This document shows positions 1 to 5,415 of a stretch of 5,537 nt of DNA, piece by piece (position 1 is the stretch's first letter; every line of letters starts with the position of its first letter). The notes below the pieces were generated by a model that saw only the letters and a list, made by a program, of their open reading frames with translations, made no database searches and had not been told where the DNA came from. The stretch spans positions 1 through 5,537 of the forward strand of contig JALWKG010000119.1 in assembly GCA_027081565.1 (NCBI GenBank). Reading direction: 5' to 3'. The stretch comes from Helicobacteraceae bacterium. Its GTDB lineage: Bacteria > Campylobacterota > Campylobacteria > Campylobacterales > Sulfurimonadaceae. The position numbers and the translations under genes were made by a program.

Positions 1-1091
1 TAGTACATCGCCTGCTCTTTAGAAAGTTTAGAGACTGGAGGTAAAATCCCAAAAGCATCTGCTGTTAAAAAGATGATCTTCTCTGGGTGACCTGCCATAA
101 GACGGGCTTGGTGATTTTCGATGTGCTCGATAGGGTACGATACACGAGTGTTCTCTGTCTTAGAGCCATCTTTATAGTCAACAACACCGTCATCATCATA
201 AACAACGTTTTCCAGAAGTGCATTTCTACGGATCGCAGCATGGATCTCCGGTTCACTTTTATGATCAAGGTTGATGACCTTGGCATAACAACCACCTTCG
301 AAGTTGAAAACACCGTCATCATCCCAACCATGTTCGTCATCACCGATCAAAGCACGATGTGGATCTGTAGAAAGTGTTGTCTTACCTGTACCGCTAAGAC
401 CAAAGAAGAGTGCCGTGTCACCATCTTTTCCAACGTTAGCAGAACAGTGCATAGACATCTTGCCTTCTAGTGGCAGCCAGTAGTTCATCATAGAGAAGAT
501 ACCCTTCTTCATCTCACCACCGTACCAAGTACCACCGATAACCGCTATGTTTTCTTCAACATTAAAGATGACAAAGACTTCTGAGTTAAGACCCATCTCT
601 TCATAACGATCATTGGTTGCTTTACAGGCATTGATCACAGTAAAGTCAGGAGAAAATCCTTCCAGCTCATCTGCTTTTGGACGGATAAACATGTTTTTTA
701 CAAAATGTGCCTGCCAAGCTATCTCCGAGATAAAACGTACATTACGTTTACTCGTTGGAGAAGAACCTGTAAATAGGTCCATAACATAAAGGTCTTTTCC
801 TGAAAGTTCAGAAGTCGCTATCTTATATAACTCTTCATAGTTTTCATGAGTAATTTTCTGGTTGACCGCACCCCAACCTATGAACTTATTCGAAGGCTCT
901 TGGTCTACAAAATATTTATCTTTTGGGCTACGACCTGTAAAGATACCTGTGTCGACCATGGTAGCACCATTGTCAGCTAAAGCACACTCACCATTGTCTA
1001 GTTCGTGTTTAATGAGTTCGTCATAACTTAAGTTGTAAAAGAGCTCACCAACGTTCTGGATGCCTAACTTTTCAATCTCTGTTGTGTTCAT
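1..1091 (-). CDS. pckA: ATP-dependent phosphoenolpyruvate carboxykinase, partial (C-terminus outside window)
   Basis: This cytoplasmic enzyme converts oxaloacetate and ATP to phosphoenolpyruvate, CO2 and ADP, the entry step of gluconeogenesis. I translated it from the minus strand: 363 codons are visible of a family length of about 520-540, so roughly the last third is off the left edge. Visible motifs in order are RSPKDK (54-59, substrate-binding arginine), YGGEMKKG (190-197, metal-binding lysine region), the kinase-1a P-loop GLSGTGKTT (231-239), DDEHGW (251-256, kinase-2/metal aspartates), FEGGCYAK (264-271), TRVSYP (315-320) and FLTADAFGILPPVS (341-354). The P-loop with the preceding YGGEMKKG block marks the ATP-dependent type, not the GTP type. 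The ATG at 1089-1091 is preceded by AGAAGG about 10 nt upstream, and the protein starts in the usual place for the family. No frameshift is visible. In a Campylobacterota autotroph it would probably feed sugar synthesis from reductive TCA products (inference). Confidence 0.97.
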   Translation of the reverse strand, partial: MNTTEIEKLGIQNVGELFYNLSYDELIKHELDNGECALADNGATMVDTGIFTGRSPKDKYFVDQEPSNKFIGWGAVNQKITHENYEELYKIATSELSGKDLYVMDLFTGSSPTSKRNVRFISEIAWQAHFVKNMFIRPKADELEGFSPDFTVINACKATNDRYEEMGLNSEVFVIFNVEENIAVIGGTWYGGEMKKGIFSMMNYWLPLEGKMSMHCSANVGKDGDTALFFGLSGTGKTTLSTDPHRALIGDDEHGWDDDGVFNFEGGCYAKVINLDHKSEPEIHAAIRRNALLENVVYDDDGVVDYKDGSKTENTRVSYPIEHIENHQARLMAGHPEKIIFLTADAFGILPPVSKLSKEQAMY

Positions 1092-1117
1092 CGTTTCTGT
1101 ACCTTCTTTGAACAAGT

Positions 1118-1133
1118 ATTACAAAATTGTAAT
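1118..1133. promoter_or_regulatory. Inverted repeat in the pckA leader
   Basis: Seven-base arms ATTACAA and TTGTAAT flank a 2-nt AA centre, giving a 16-bp operator-sized dyad 27-42 nt upstream of the pckA ATG. It lies downstream of both candidate -10 boxes, where a bound repressor could block elongation. It is AT-rich, so chance occurrence is possible, and I cannot name a regulator. Confidence 0.3.
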
Positions 1134-1251
1134 CTTCGCTTTGTTTGCTTTTGCTTAAAAGTAAAATTATTATCATAGCAAGTCAATTTATCTACGTAAT
1201 TGTCCTGGTACAATAATAACTGTTTTCATAGCCACTAAAAATATAGGCGCA

Positions 1252-1257
1252 ATTATA
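1252..1257 (-). promoter_or_regulatory. Candidate pckA -10 box
   Basis: A perfect TATAAT is read on the minus strand, about 160 nt upstream of the pckA ATG. No good -35 sits at 16-18 nt, which is common for sigma-70 promoters in Campylobacterota, where the -35 is poorly conserved. An alternative -10, TATGAT, lies nearer the gene at 1172-1177. Confidence 0.45.
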
Positions 1258-1332
1258 CTCTTACTAAGCATAAAATGAAAGTAAAGAAATCAACTTACTT
1301 TGACGATTTTTAAAAAGTACGCTGACTTGAAC

Positions 1333-1360
1333 AAAAGTCTCTATTTTCAGAATAGCTTTT
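1333..1360 (-). terminator. Weak hairpin downstream of the antiporter gene
   Basis: AAAAG...CTTTT outer arms enclose CTATT/AATAG inner arms around a 5-nt loop, with a 3-nt bulge (1338-1340) on one side. It begins 32 bp past the antiporter stop. On the minus strand it ends in CTTTTGTT, so the U-tract is short. The stem is AT-rich and weak; it could be a poor intrinsic terminator or chance pairing. Confidence 0.25.
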
Positions 1361-1391
1361 CTTCATATATGTTTACATAAATAAACGACAA

Positions 1392-2711
1392 CTACCTGAT
1401 AAATCCAAATATAATAAAAAGAATCAATGCTAAAAGTCCTGAAAAAAGAGCATAAGGCAGCTGTGTTTTCACATGTTCTACATGATCACATCCTGTTGCC
1501 ATCGAAGAGATAATCGTTGTGTCAGAAATAGGTGAACAGTGGTCTCCAAATACACCTCCTGAGATAACAGCCCCTAAAACAAGGGCGATATCAGCATCCA
1601 TAGCTACTGCTAATGGTATCGCTATGGGCACCATAATACTAAATGTACCCCAACTCGTTCCCGTAGAAAATGACATCACAGCCGCCAGTAAGAAGACAGC
1701 TCCAGCTAACCATGCAGGAGAAAGCACTTCGTTGACATACGAAGCCAGGTAAACCCCTGTCTCCATCTGACTGGTCACTTCACCAATACCAAAAGCAAAA
1801 AGTAAAATAGAGGTAATACCTACCATAGAACGCATTCCTTTTAGACTCTCTGTAAGCACAACCTTAAAGGGAAGGACTTTTTTAATGACAAGATAAAGCC
1901 CCATAACAAAAAGGGTCATTACCATCGTATAGAAGATGGAGCTTGAACCACTTCCTTTTAAGATATTCCCAGATCCCGTAATACATAAAAAGATAAACAC
2001 ACCACTGATCATCAAAACAATCGGTGCGATCATATAAAATGCATTGCCCCCTTTTTGGACAGCATTGCGTTCATGCTTGACCACAGCATTTTTCATAGCA
2101 CCTATATCAATACCAAACCAGATAACAATAAAAGTCAACACCAAGGCTAAGATGGCGTAAAAGTTATACACCAACGCATCTAAAAGCCATGCCACGCTCT
2201 CGCCTTGCATATAACCTAAACTCATTTGCACCGTAATCAAACCTAGCATCAAAGCGCCATAACCGTTAAACATCAAAAGAGCCCCTACCGGTGCAGAGGT
2301 CGAGTCACAGACATATGCCAACTTGGCACGAGAGATACCATGGGCATCACAAAGAGGTCGTCCCACTGCACCTGCGATCAACACGGTAATAGAGGTCTCA
2401 ATAAAGATGACAACACCTATGATGTAGACTAAAACAAGTGCGGCACGATCAGATTTCACTAAAGAGAGTTGATGGCTTAACATATAGACAAAACCGTTAA
2501 TACCCCCTGAACGTTCCATAAGGTGCATCACCGAACCCATTAGCAACATAAATCCAAATGTTTTTAAGATCCAAGGAGTTGTCATGAGTTGAAGCACCAA
2601 GTCCAAAAGGGCATGAAGGGTCAGAATAACGTCATAATGGTTGATAATAAGTTCACCTACCAGGATACCGGCTAAAAGAGAGACAAATACACGCTTGGTA
2701 AGAAGCGCCAT
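1392..2711 (-). CDS. NhaC-family Na+/H+ (or organic-acid) antiporter
   Basis: This is an inner-membrane secondary transporter of the NhaC family (ion transporter superfamily). Characterised members exchange Na+ for H+ (NhaC) or malate for lactate with ion coupling (MleN), so the substrate here cannot be fixed from sequence. The 439 residues counted from this ATG are hydrophobic throughout, with roughly 11-12 membrane segments. Family signatures are CDSTSAPVGAL (135-145), FSTGTSWGTFSIM (348-360), GDHCSPISDTTI (389-400) and the following CDHVEHVKTQLPYAL (408-422). The ATG used here (2709-2711) has no Shine-Dalgarno sequence and truncates the expected first membrane segment. The open frame continues 5' as LIEYGIFSLAAPVTAII, which resembles the normal family N-terminus, so the true start is probably near 2757-2762. 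The gene lies directly downstream of, and in frame with, the acetyltransferase gene and is probably cotranscribed and translationally coupled with it. Confidence 0.9.
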   Translation of the reverse strand: MALLTKRVFVSLLAGILVGELIINHYDVILTLHALLDLVLQLMTTPWILKTFGFMLLMGSVMHLMERSGGINGFVYMLSHQLSLVKSDRAALVLVYIIGVVIFIETSITVLIAGAVGRPLCDAHGISRAKLAYVCDSTSAPVGALLMFNGYGALMLGLITVQMSLGYMQGESVAWLLDALVYNFYAILALVLTFIVIWFGIDIGAMKNAVVKHERNAVQKGGNAFYMIAPIVLMISGVFIFLCITGSGNILKGSGSSSIFYTMVMTLFVMGLYLVIKKVLPFKVVLTESLKGMRSMVGITSILLFAFGIGEVTSQMETGVYLASYVNEVLSPAWLAGAVFLLAAVMSFSTGTSWGTFSIMVPIAIPLAVAMDADIALVLGAVISGGVFGDHCSPISDTTIISSMATGCDHVEHVKTQLPYALFSGLLALILFIIFGFIR

Positions 2712-2768
2712 GATAATAGCGGTAACAGGTGCGGCAAGAGAAAAGATACCGTATTCGATCAGAGTCTC
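2712..2768 (-). other. Probable in-frame N-terminal extension of the antiporter with a non-canonical start
   Basis: Between the acetyltransferase TAG and the antiporter ATG, the same frame is open for 19 codons (ET-LIEYGIFSLAAPVTAII). The stretch looks like the conserved NhaC-family start (an EYG.xSL.PP.xAI-type segment leading into the first helix; recalled family pattern, not aligned). AGGAG at 2766-2770 overlaps the TAG and lies 3 nt from a CTG (2760-2762) and 6 nt from an ATC (2757-2759). There is no in-frame ATG, GTG or TTG here. The start is therefore a rare CTG or ATC, a mutated or misread base, or else the downstream ATG. Confidence 0.55.
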
Positions 2769-3392
2769 CTAGAGATGAATCTGAAGACGTACAATACCAG
2801 GACGCCCATACTCTTCTTCGTAAAACTCACTACAACGCTCATCGATCTCGCTAAAGCCCAGTTTTTTATAAACTAAAATAGCTTCCACCGAACCGATCTC
2901 TATCATTGTCTGAACAATACGGTAGCCCTTGAGACGTGCCGTCAAAAGACTTTTTTGTACCAACTCTTTTAAAACAGAGAACTCATGGAATTCATCTTTT
3001 ACAGCCATGAAGTCCAGCAGAAAAGTCTTTTTATCGAACTCTGGTTCGACTAAGCGATACGAAGAGAGTCGCGCTTCATAGCCGTTATCAAAACCCAACT
3101 CCTCCATCGCTTTGGCAAAGATCTCGTGTGTAGCAATACGAGGTTCATACCCACATAAGGACCCTGCATCCACGCCATCCACTGATGCCACTAAAAAATT
3201 AGAGTAATGGCAATAGCTTTTTGTGGTGGTGGTAGTCAGTTTCTCAAGTTTTTCCAATACAGTTGCCGTGTCGGTTGTCCCAAAGGCAACATCAAAGAGT
3301 CCCTTTTTTTTACCTGATCGAGAACTCTCTAAAATCGATTGTGCCAAAAGTGGTGCATCTTTTTCTGTTGCTTTACGGATTTTGATATTCAT
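2769..3392 (-). CDS. GNAT-family N-acetyltransferase
   Basis: This is a predicted cytoplasmic acetyl-CoA-dependent acyltransferase of 207 residues; the acceptor substrate is unknown. It opens with the typical GNAT beta-1 pattern IKIRKATEKDAPLLAQ (3-18). The core beta-4 strand is around FLLDFMAV (124-131), and the C-terminal GSVEAILVYKKLGF (167-180) matches the alpha-4 'N..A...Y.KLGF' motif. The usual acetyl-CoA pyrophosphate loop (R/QxxGxG/A) is not evident; the equivalent stretch reads HEFSVLKEL (136-144). A run of five Thr (53-57), encoded by ACT ACC ACC ACC ACA, sits in a lower-complexity linker. The start is well supported: ATG at 3390-3392 with AAGGA 7 nt upstream. It is the first gene of an operon with the NhaC-type antiporter, whose ribosome binding site overlaps this stop codon. 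Confidence 0.8.
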   Translation of the reverse strand: MNIKIRKATEKDAPLLAQSILESSRSGKKKGLFDVAFGTTDTATVLEKLEKLTTTTTKSYCHYSNFLVASVDGVDAGSLCGYEPRIATHEIFAKAMEELGFDNGYEARLSSYRLVEPEFDKKTFLLDFMAVKDEFHEFSVLKELVQKSLLTARLKGYRIVQTMIEIGSVEAILVYKKLGFSEIDERCSEFYEEEYGRPGIVRLQIHL

Positions 3393-3425
3393 AAATTTTC
3401 CTTCACCAAAGCCTAAGCCAAATTC

Positions 3426-3433
3426 ATTGTATA
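3426..3433 (-). promoter_or_regulatory. Candidate -10 for the acetyltransferase/antiporter operon
   Basis: TATACAAT is read on the minus strand and contains two overlapping -10-like hexamers (TATACA and TACAAT), 34 nt upstream of the ATG. The -35 position would fall inside the large inverted repeat at 3442-3474. Confidence 0.45.
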
Positions 3434-3441
3434 ATTGAGAC

Positions 3442-3474
3442 CTCTAAAAAAAGCGCCGTTACGCTTTTTAAGAG
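3442..3474. repeat. Terminator-like inverted repeat between divergent genes
   Basis: A perfect 8-bp stem, AAAAAGCG (3448-3455) and CGCTTTTT (3462-3469), encloses a 6-nt loop CCGTTA. Short A gaps then lead to a further 4-bp pairing, CTCT (3442-3445) with AGAG (3471-3474). It has the A-tract/GC-stem/T-tract shape of a bidirectional intrinsic terminator, but the flanking genes diverge from it, so no known gene ends here. It overlaps the -35 positions of the candidate promoters on both sides. It may be an operator, an insulator or a relic terminator. Confidence 0.7.
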
Positions 3475-3479
3475 ATAAT
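3474..3479 (+). promoter_or_regulatory. Candidate -10 for the L,D-transpeptidase gene
   Basis: GATAAT lies 31 nt upstream of the ATG at 3511, immediately after the inverted repeat. There is no recognisable -35. The ribosome binding site of the gene is also poor: only TAAG at 3497-3500, 10 nt from the ATG. Confidence 0.35.
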
Positions 3480-3510
3480 AATAAAAATTCTTAATTTAAG
3501 TGTACCACAT

Positions 3511-4221
3511 ATGAAACAAATAGCAAAACTTTTTTTACCTCTTTTTGTAAGTGTTTTCTCAGCCGAAGCATCTGAGCAACTGATCTTAATCATTAGTAAC
3601 GATTTCAATGCTTCCCATGCCATCTTAACGCGGTATGAAAAAGTAGATCAACAGTACCTACAAGTAGGACAAAGTGTTCCGGTCAACATCGGTCGTAATG
3701 GTTTGGGATGGGGTCTTGGTGAAGCTGGCTTGACTCATGGAGTAGATGAACCTTTAAAAAAAGAGGGTGATGGCAAAGCCCCTGCTGGTATGTTTAAGAT
3801 CTTTAAAGCCTTTGGTTACACCAAAACCCTAGAGACAAAGATGCCTTATGTTGAAGCAGACAAAGAGCTTATCTGTGTAGACGATGTAAATTCACAACAC
3901 TACAACCAAATACTCTCACTCCAAAACGTGGCCCAACCTAAAAGTTTTGAGTGGATGCGACGCCAAGATGATCTTTATAAAATGGGTCTTATCGTTGAGC
4001 ACAACAGTGCCGCAGTCAAAGGGGCAGGTTCTTGTATCTTTTTTCACATTAGAAAGTCTGAAGATACCCCGACAGCAGGATGTTCTGCCATGAAAGAGGA
4101 TGACCTTTTTAAGATCATAAAGTGGTTAGACCCTAAAAAAGATCCTAAAGTCGTTCAAGTACCTAAAAAATATTGTGTTCAAGTTCAAACACTTTTTCAA
4201 GGTGTAACCTGTCCACAATAA
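3511..4221 (+). CDS. Secreted L,D-transpeptidase family protein (YkuD domain)
   Basis: This is a predicted periplasmic enzyme of the YkuD fold, whose members form 3-3 peptidoglycan cross-links, attach proteins to peptidoglycan or trim stem peptides using a catalytic cysteine. The N-terminus (1-20) is a signal peptide: KQIAK followed by LFLPLFVSVFSAEA, with cleavage likely around residue 20. Family landmarks follow: GRNGLGWG (61-68), KEGDGKAPAGMF (84-95), YVEADKELICVDD (113-125), then the active-site block with His179 (FFHI) and TAGCSAM, where Cys191 is the predicted nucleophile. The WLDP...VQVP tail (205-218) is also typical of this sub-family. A cysteine pair at 222 and 234 near the C-terminus could form a disulfide. 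The length of 236 aa is normal for stand-alone members. It is transcribed alone, divergent from the acetyltransferase and convergent with the peroxidase gene. No in-frame start exists just upstream, so this ATG is preferred despite a weak Shine-Dalgarno. Its exact role in this organism is not determinable. Confidence 0.88.
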   Translation: MKQIAKLFLPLFVSVFSAEASEQLILIISNDFNASHAILTRYEKVDQQYLQVGQSVPVNIGRNGLGWGLGEAGLTHGVDEPLKKEGDGKAPAGMFKIFKAFGYTKTLETKMPYVEADKELICVDDVNSQHYNQILSLQNVAQPKSFEWMRRQDDLYKMGLIVEHNSAAVKGAGSCIFFHIRKSEDTPTAGCSAMKEDDLFKIIKWLDPKKDPKVVQVPKKYCVQVQTLFQGVTCPQ

Positions 4222-4242
4222 GTAGTTTTTAGTTTTTATAAA

Positions 4243-4276
4243 AGTGTCAGCGGTCTCCTTACGGAGACTTTACACT
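4243..4276 (-). terminator. Intrinsic terminator between convergent genes
   Basis: The inner stem is GTCTCC (4253-4258) and GGAGAC (4263-4268) with loop TTAC. The outer stem is AGTGT (4243-4247) and ACACT (4272-4276), separated by a CAGCG/TTT internal loop. On the minus strand the stem is followed by TTTAT, so it best terminates the peroxidase transcript. It lies 22 nt after the transpeptidase stop and may also stop that transcript, although the plus-strand U-tract is poor. Confidence 0.65.
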
Positions 4277-4290
4277 GTATTAAGATGTTA

Positions 4291-5304
4291 CTAGTTTATG
4301 TCGGGGCGTGGTGTTGTTGCACTGCTTGCCGGAAGCATTGGGTAATCCACCTTTGGTTTACGACCTTCCAATGCTTTCAAAAATGTTTCTATCGAAGCAG
4401 CATCTTTATCAGAGACATTCACACCAAGCTGTATACGTCCCATCTCTTGGATCGCTTCTTTTAGACTCCAAATAGCACCATTATGAAAGTATGGTGCTGT
4501 CTCCGTGATGTTACGAAGTGTTGGTGTCTTGACCATATTGTTTTTGTCACCTTTAAAATCACCCACTTTGGCATATTTGTAAGGTGCGATCAGTGCAAAA
4601 CCTTGCATACCGCCACCGACTGCAATGCCATTGTGACAAGAGGCACAACCTGTATTGATAAAAGTTTTCAGACCCTCTTTTTCAGCACTGCTTAACGCTT
4701 TTTCATCGCCGTTCAGATAATCATCAAAACGTGATGGTGTAACCAAAGTGCGCTCGAAAAGACCGATGGTGTCGGTAATAGAGTTAAAATCGATCTTAGC
4801 ATTTTTGCCATACGCTTTTTTGAACTCTGCTACATACTCAGGCATAGAGTTGACGACTTTAGAGATATGTTCTTTCGTCGCAGCCATCTCAGGTGGTGCC
4901 AGTGTTGGTCCTTTTGCCTGATCCTCAAGGTCAGGGCTGCGTCCATCCCAAAACTGCTTCTCTGCAAAAACTGCATTATAAACAGTAGGAGAGTTTAAGT
5001 GATGCGGGTTGGCTGTCCAACCATGACCGATAGCTGCACTTACGCCATCATCTCCACCTTCTCCAAGGTTATGACAGAAGTTACAACTGATCAGACCACT
5101 TTTTGAAAGACGTGGATCAAAATAGAGTTTTTTACCCAGCTCTATTTTCTCCGGGGTCAGATGGTTTTTAGGGTTGTCCACCAGCTTCATCACTTCTGCA
5201 TGTTTTGCGGGTATGGCTACAAGACCAGCATCTTTTGCCTGCTTGGCCAACGGTGATGCCATCACCGTGGCACCCATAGCTACTGATAACAGTAAATATT
5301 TCAT
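4291..5304 (-). CDS. Periplasmic di-haem cytochrome c peroxidase
   Basis: This enzyme reduces hydrogen peroxide to water in the periplasm using electrons from small c-type cytochromes or a related donor. The 337-residue length is standard for bacterial di-haem peroxidases. A signal peptide spans about 1-17 (KYLLLSVAMGATVMAS). Two CxxCH haem-c sites are present: CNFCH (74-78, peroxidatic haem domain) and CASCH (220-224, electron-transfer domain). Other expected residues are His94 in IGHGW (the distal ligand that dissociates on activation in the Pseudomonas enzyme), Trp119 in FWDGR between the haems, Glu139 in LAPPEM, and Met288 in MGRIQLG as sixth ligand of the high-potential haem. This complete set argues for a true peroxidase and not a MauG-type enzyme. 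The ATG is at 5302-5304 with AAGGA 7 nt upstream. It is a single-gene unit, divergent from a Fur/PerR-like regulator that probably controls it (inference). Confidence 0.95.
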   Translation of the reverse strand: MKYLLLSVAMGATVMASPLAKQAKDAGLVAIPAKHAEVMKLVDNPKNHLTPEKIELGKKLYFDPRLSKSGLISCNFCHNLGEGGDDGVSAAIGHGWTANPHHLNSPTVYNAVFAEKQFWDGRSPDLEDQAKGPTLAPPEMAATKEHISKVVNSMPEYVAEFKKAYGKNAKIDFNSITDTIGLFERTLVTPSRFDDYLNGDEKALSSAEKEGLKTFINTGCASCHNGIAVGGGMQGFALIAPYKYAKVGDFKGDKNNMVKTPTLRNITETAPYFHNGAIWSLKEAIQEMGRIQLGVNVSDKDAASIETFLKALEGRKPKVDYPMLPASSATTPRPDIN

Positions 5305-5333
5305 TTTTCGTCCTTTTTTTGTTTGTTGATGAA

Positions 5334-5339
5334 AGTATA
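5334..5339 (-). promoter_or_regulatory. Candidate -10 for the cytochrome c peroxidase gene
   Basis: TATACT is read on the minus strand, 29 nt upstream of the ATG. A short leader of about 20 nt would carry the AAGGA ribosome binding site. The -35 position (about 5357-5362) lies inside the dyad at 5353-5375. Confidence 0.45.
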
Positions 5340-5352
5340 AAGTAATTAAACT

Positions 5353-5375
5353 TAAATAATAATTTTTATTGTTTA
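5353..5375. promoter_or_regulatory. Fur/PerR-box-like inverted repeat
   Basis: A 23-bp dyad consists of TAAA, T, AATAA, a TTT centre, TTATT, G, TTTA: nine of ten pairs match, with one mismatch (5357/5371). A second overlapping dyad pairs AAATAATAA (5354-5362) with TTATTATTT (5380-5388). AT-only dyads of this size are typical of Fur-superfamily operators, and a Fur-family gene starts 40 bp away. Base composition alone could also create such pairing, so binding is unproven. Confidence 0.4.
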
Positions 5376-5403
5376 GTTATTATTATTTTTATAGTTACTC
5401 TGT

Positions 5404-5409
5404 TATAAT
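5404..5409 (+). promoter_or_regulatory. -10 box abutting the Fur-family start codon
   Basis: A perfect TATAAT ends 6 nt before the ATG at 5416. Transcription normally starts 6-8 nt after the -10, which would place the first transcribed base at or within the start codon. No Shine-Dalgarno is visible between them (GACATC). Confidence 0.5.
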
Positions 5410-5415
5410 GACATC

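Larger units (their letters stand above)
1092..1391. other. Intergenic spacer: pckA leader/promoter and antiporter 3' region
   Basis: This 300-bp AT-rich spacer lies between two minus-strand genes. Read on the minus strand it holds, in order, a weak hairpin just after the antiporter stop, a TATAAT box (1252-1257), a second possible -10 TATGAT (1172-1177), a small dyad (1118-1133) and the pckA ribosome binding site. Use of the upstream -10 would give a leader of about 150 nt. I see no convincing coding sequence, tRNA or known riboswitch fold in it. Confidence 0.6.

Noticed and set aside
65..470. Open frames of 92 aa (65-343, minus) and 127 aa (87-470, plus) overlapping pckA
   Set aside because: They lie in other frames of the clearly coding pckA sequence, have no recognisable domain and no supporting ribosome binding site; they are shadow frames.
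1188..1229. 13-codon minus-strand frame MKTVIIVPGQLRR in the pckA leader, a possible leader peptide
   Set aside because: Too short to distinguish from chance, only a weak AGTGG as ribosome binding site, and no regulatory codon run or attenuator hairpin following it.
1519..1752. 77-aa plus-strand open frame inside the antiporter gene
   Set aside because: Antisense shadow of conserved NhaC motifs with no independent evidence.
3236..3256. Trinucleotide run in the acetyltransferase (five Thr codons) as a phase-variation tract
   Set aside because: Only three identical ACC units, and a 3-nt unit keeps the frame, so slippage would not switch the gene off.
3300..3310. Homopolymer T run (AAA/AAG lysine codons) in the acetyltransferase as a possible slippage or frameshift site
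   Set aside because: The frame is intact on both sides and the run is ordinary for AT-rich coding sequence.
3223..3438. 71-aa plus-strand open frame opposite the acetyltransferase start
   Set aside because: Low-complexity V/S-rich antisense product of the threonine run; shadow frame.
4483..4695. 70-aa cysteine-rich plus-strand open frame within the peroxidase gene
   Set aside because: Antisense shadow of the peroxidase coding sequence; its cysteines come from the reverse complement of unrelated codons and form no CxxCH site.
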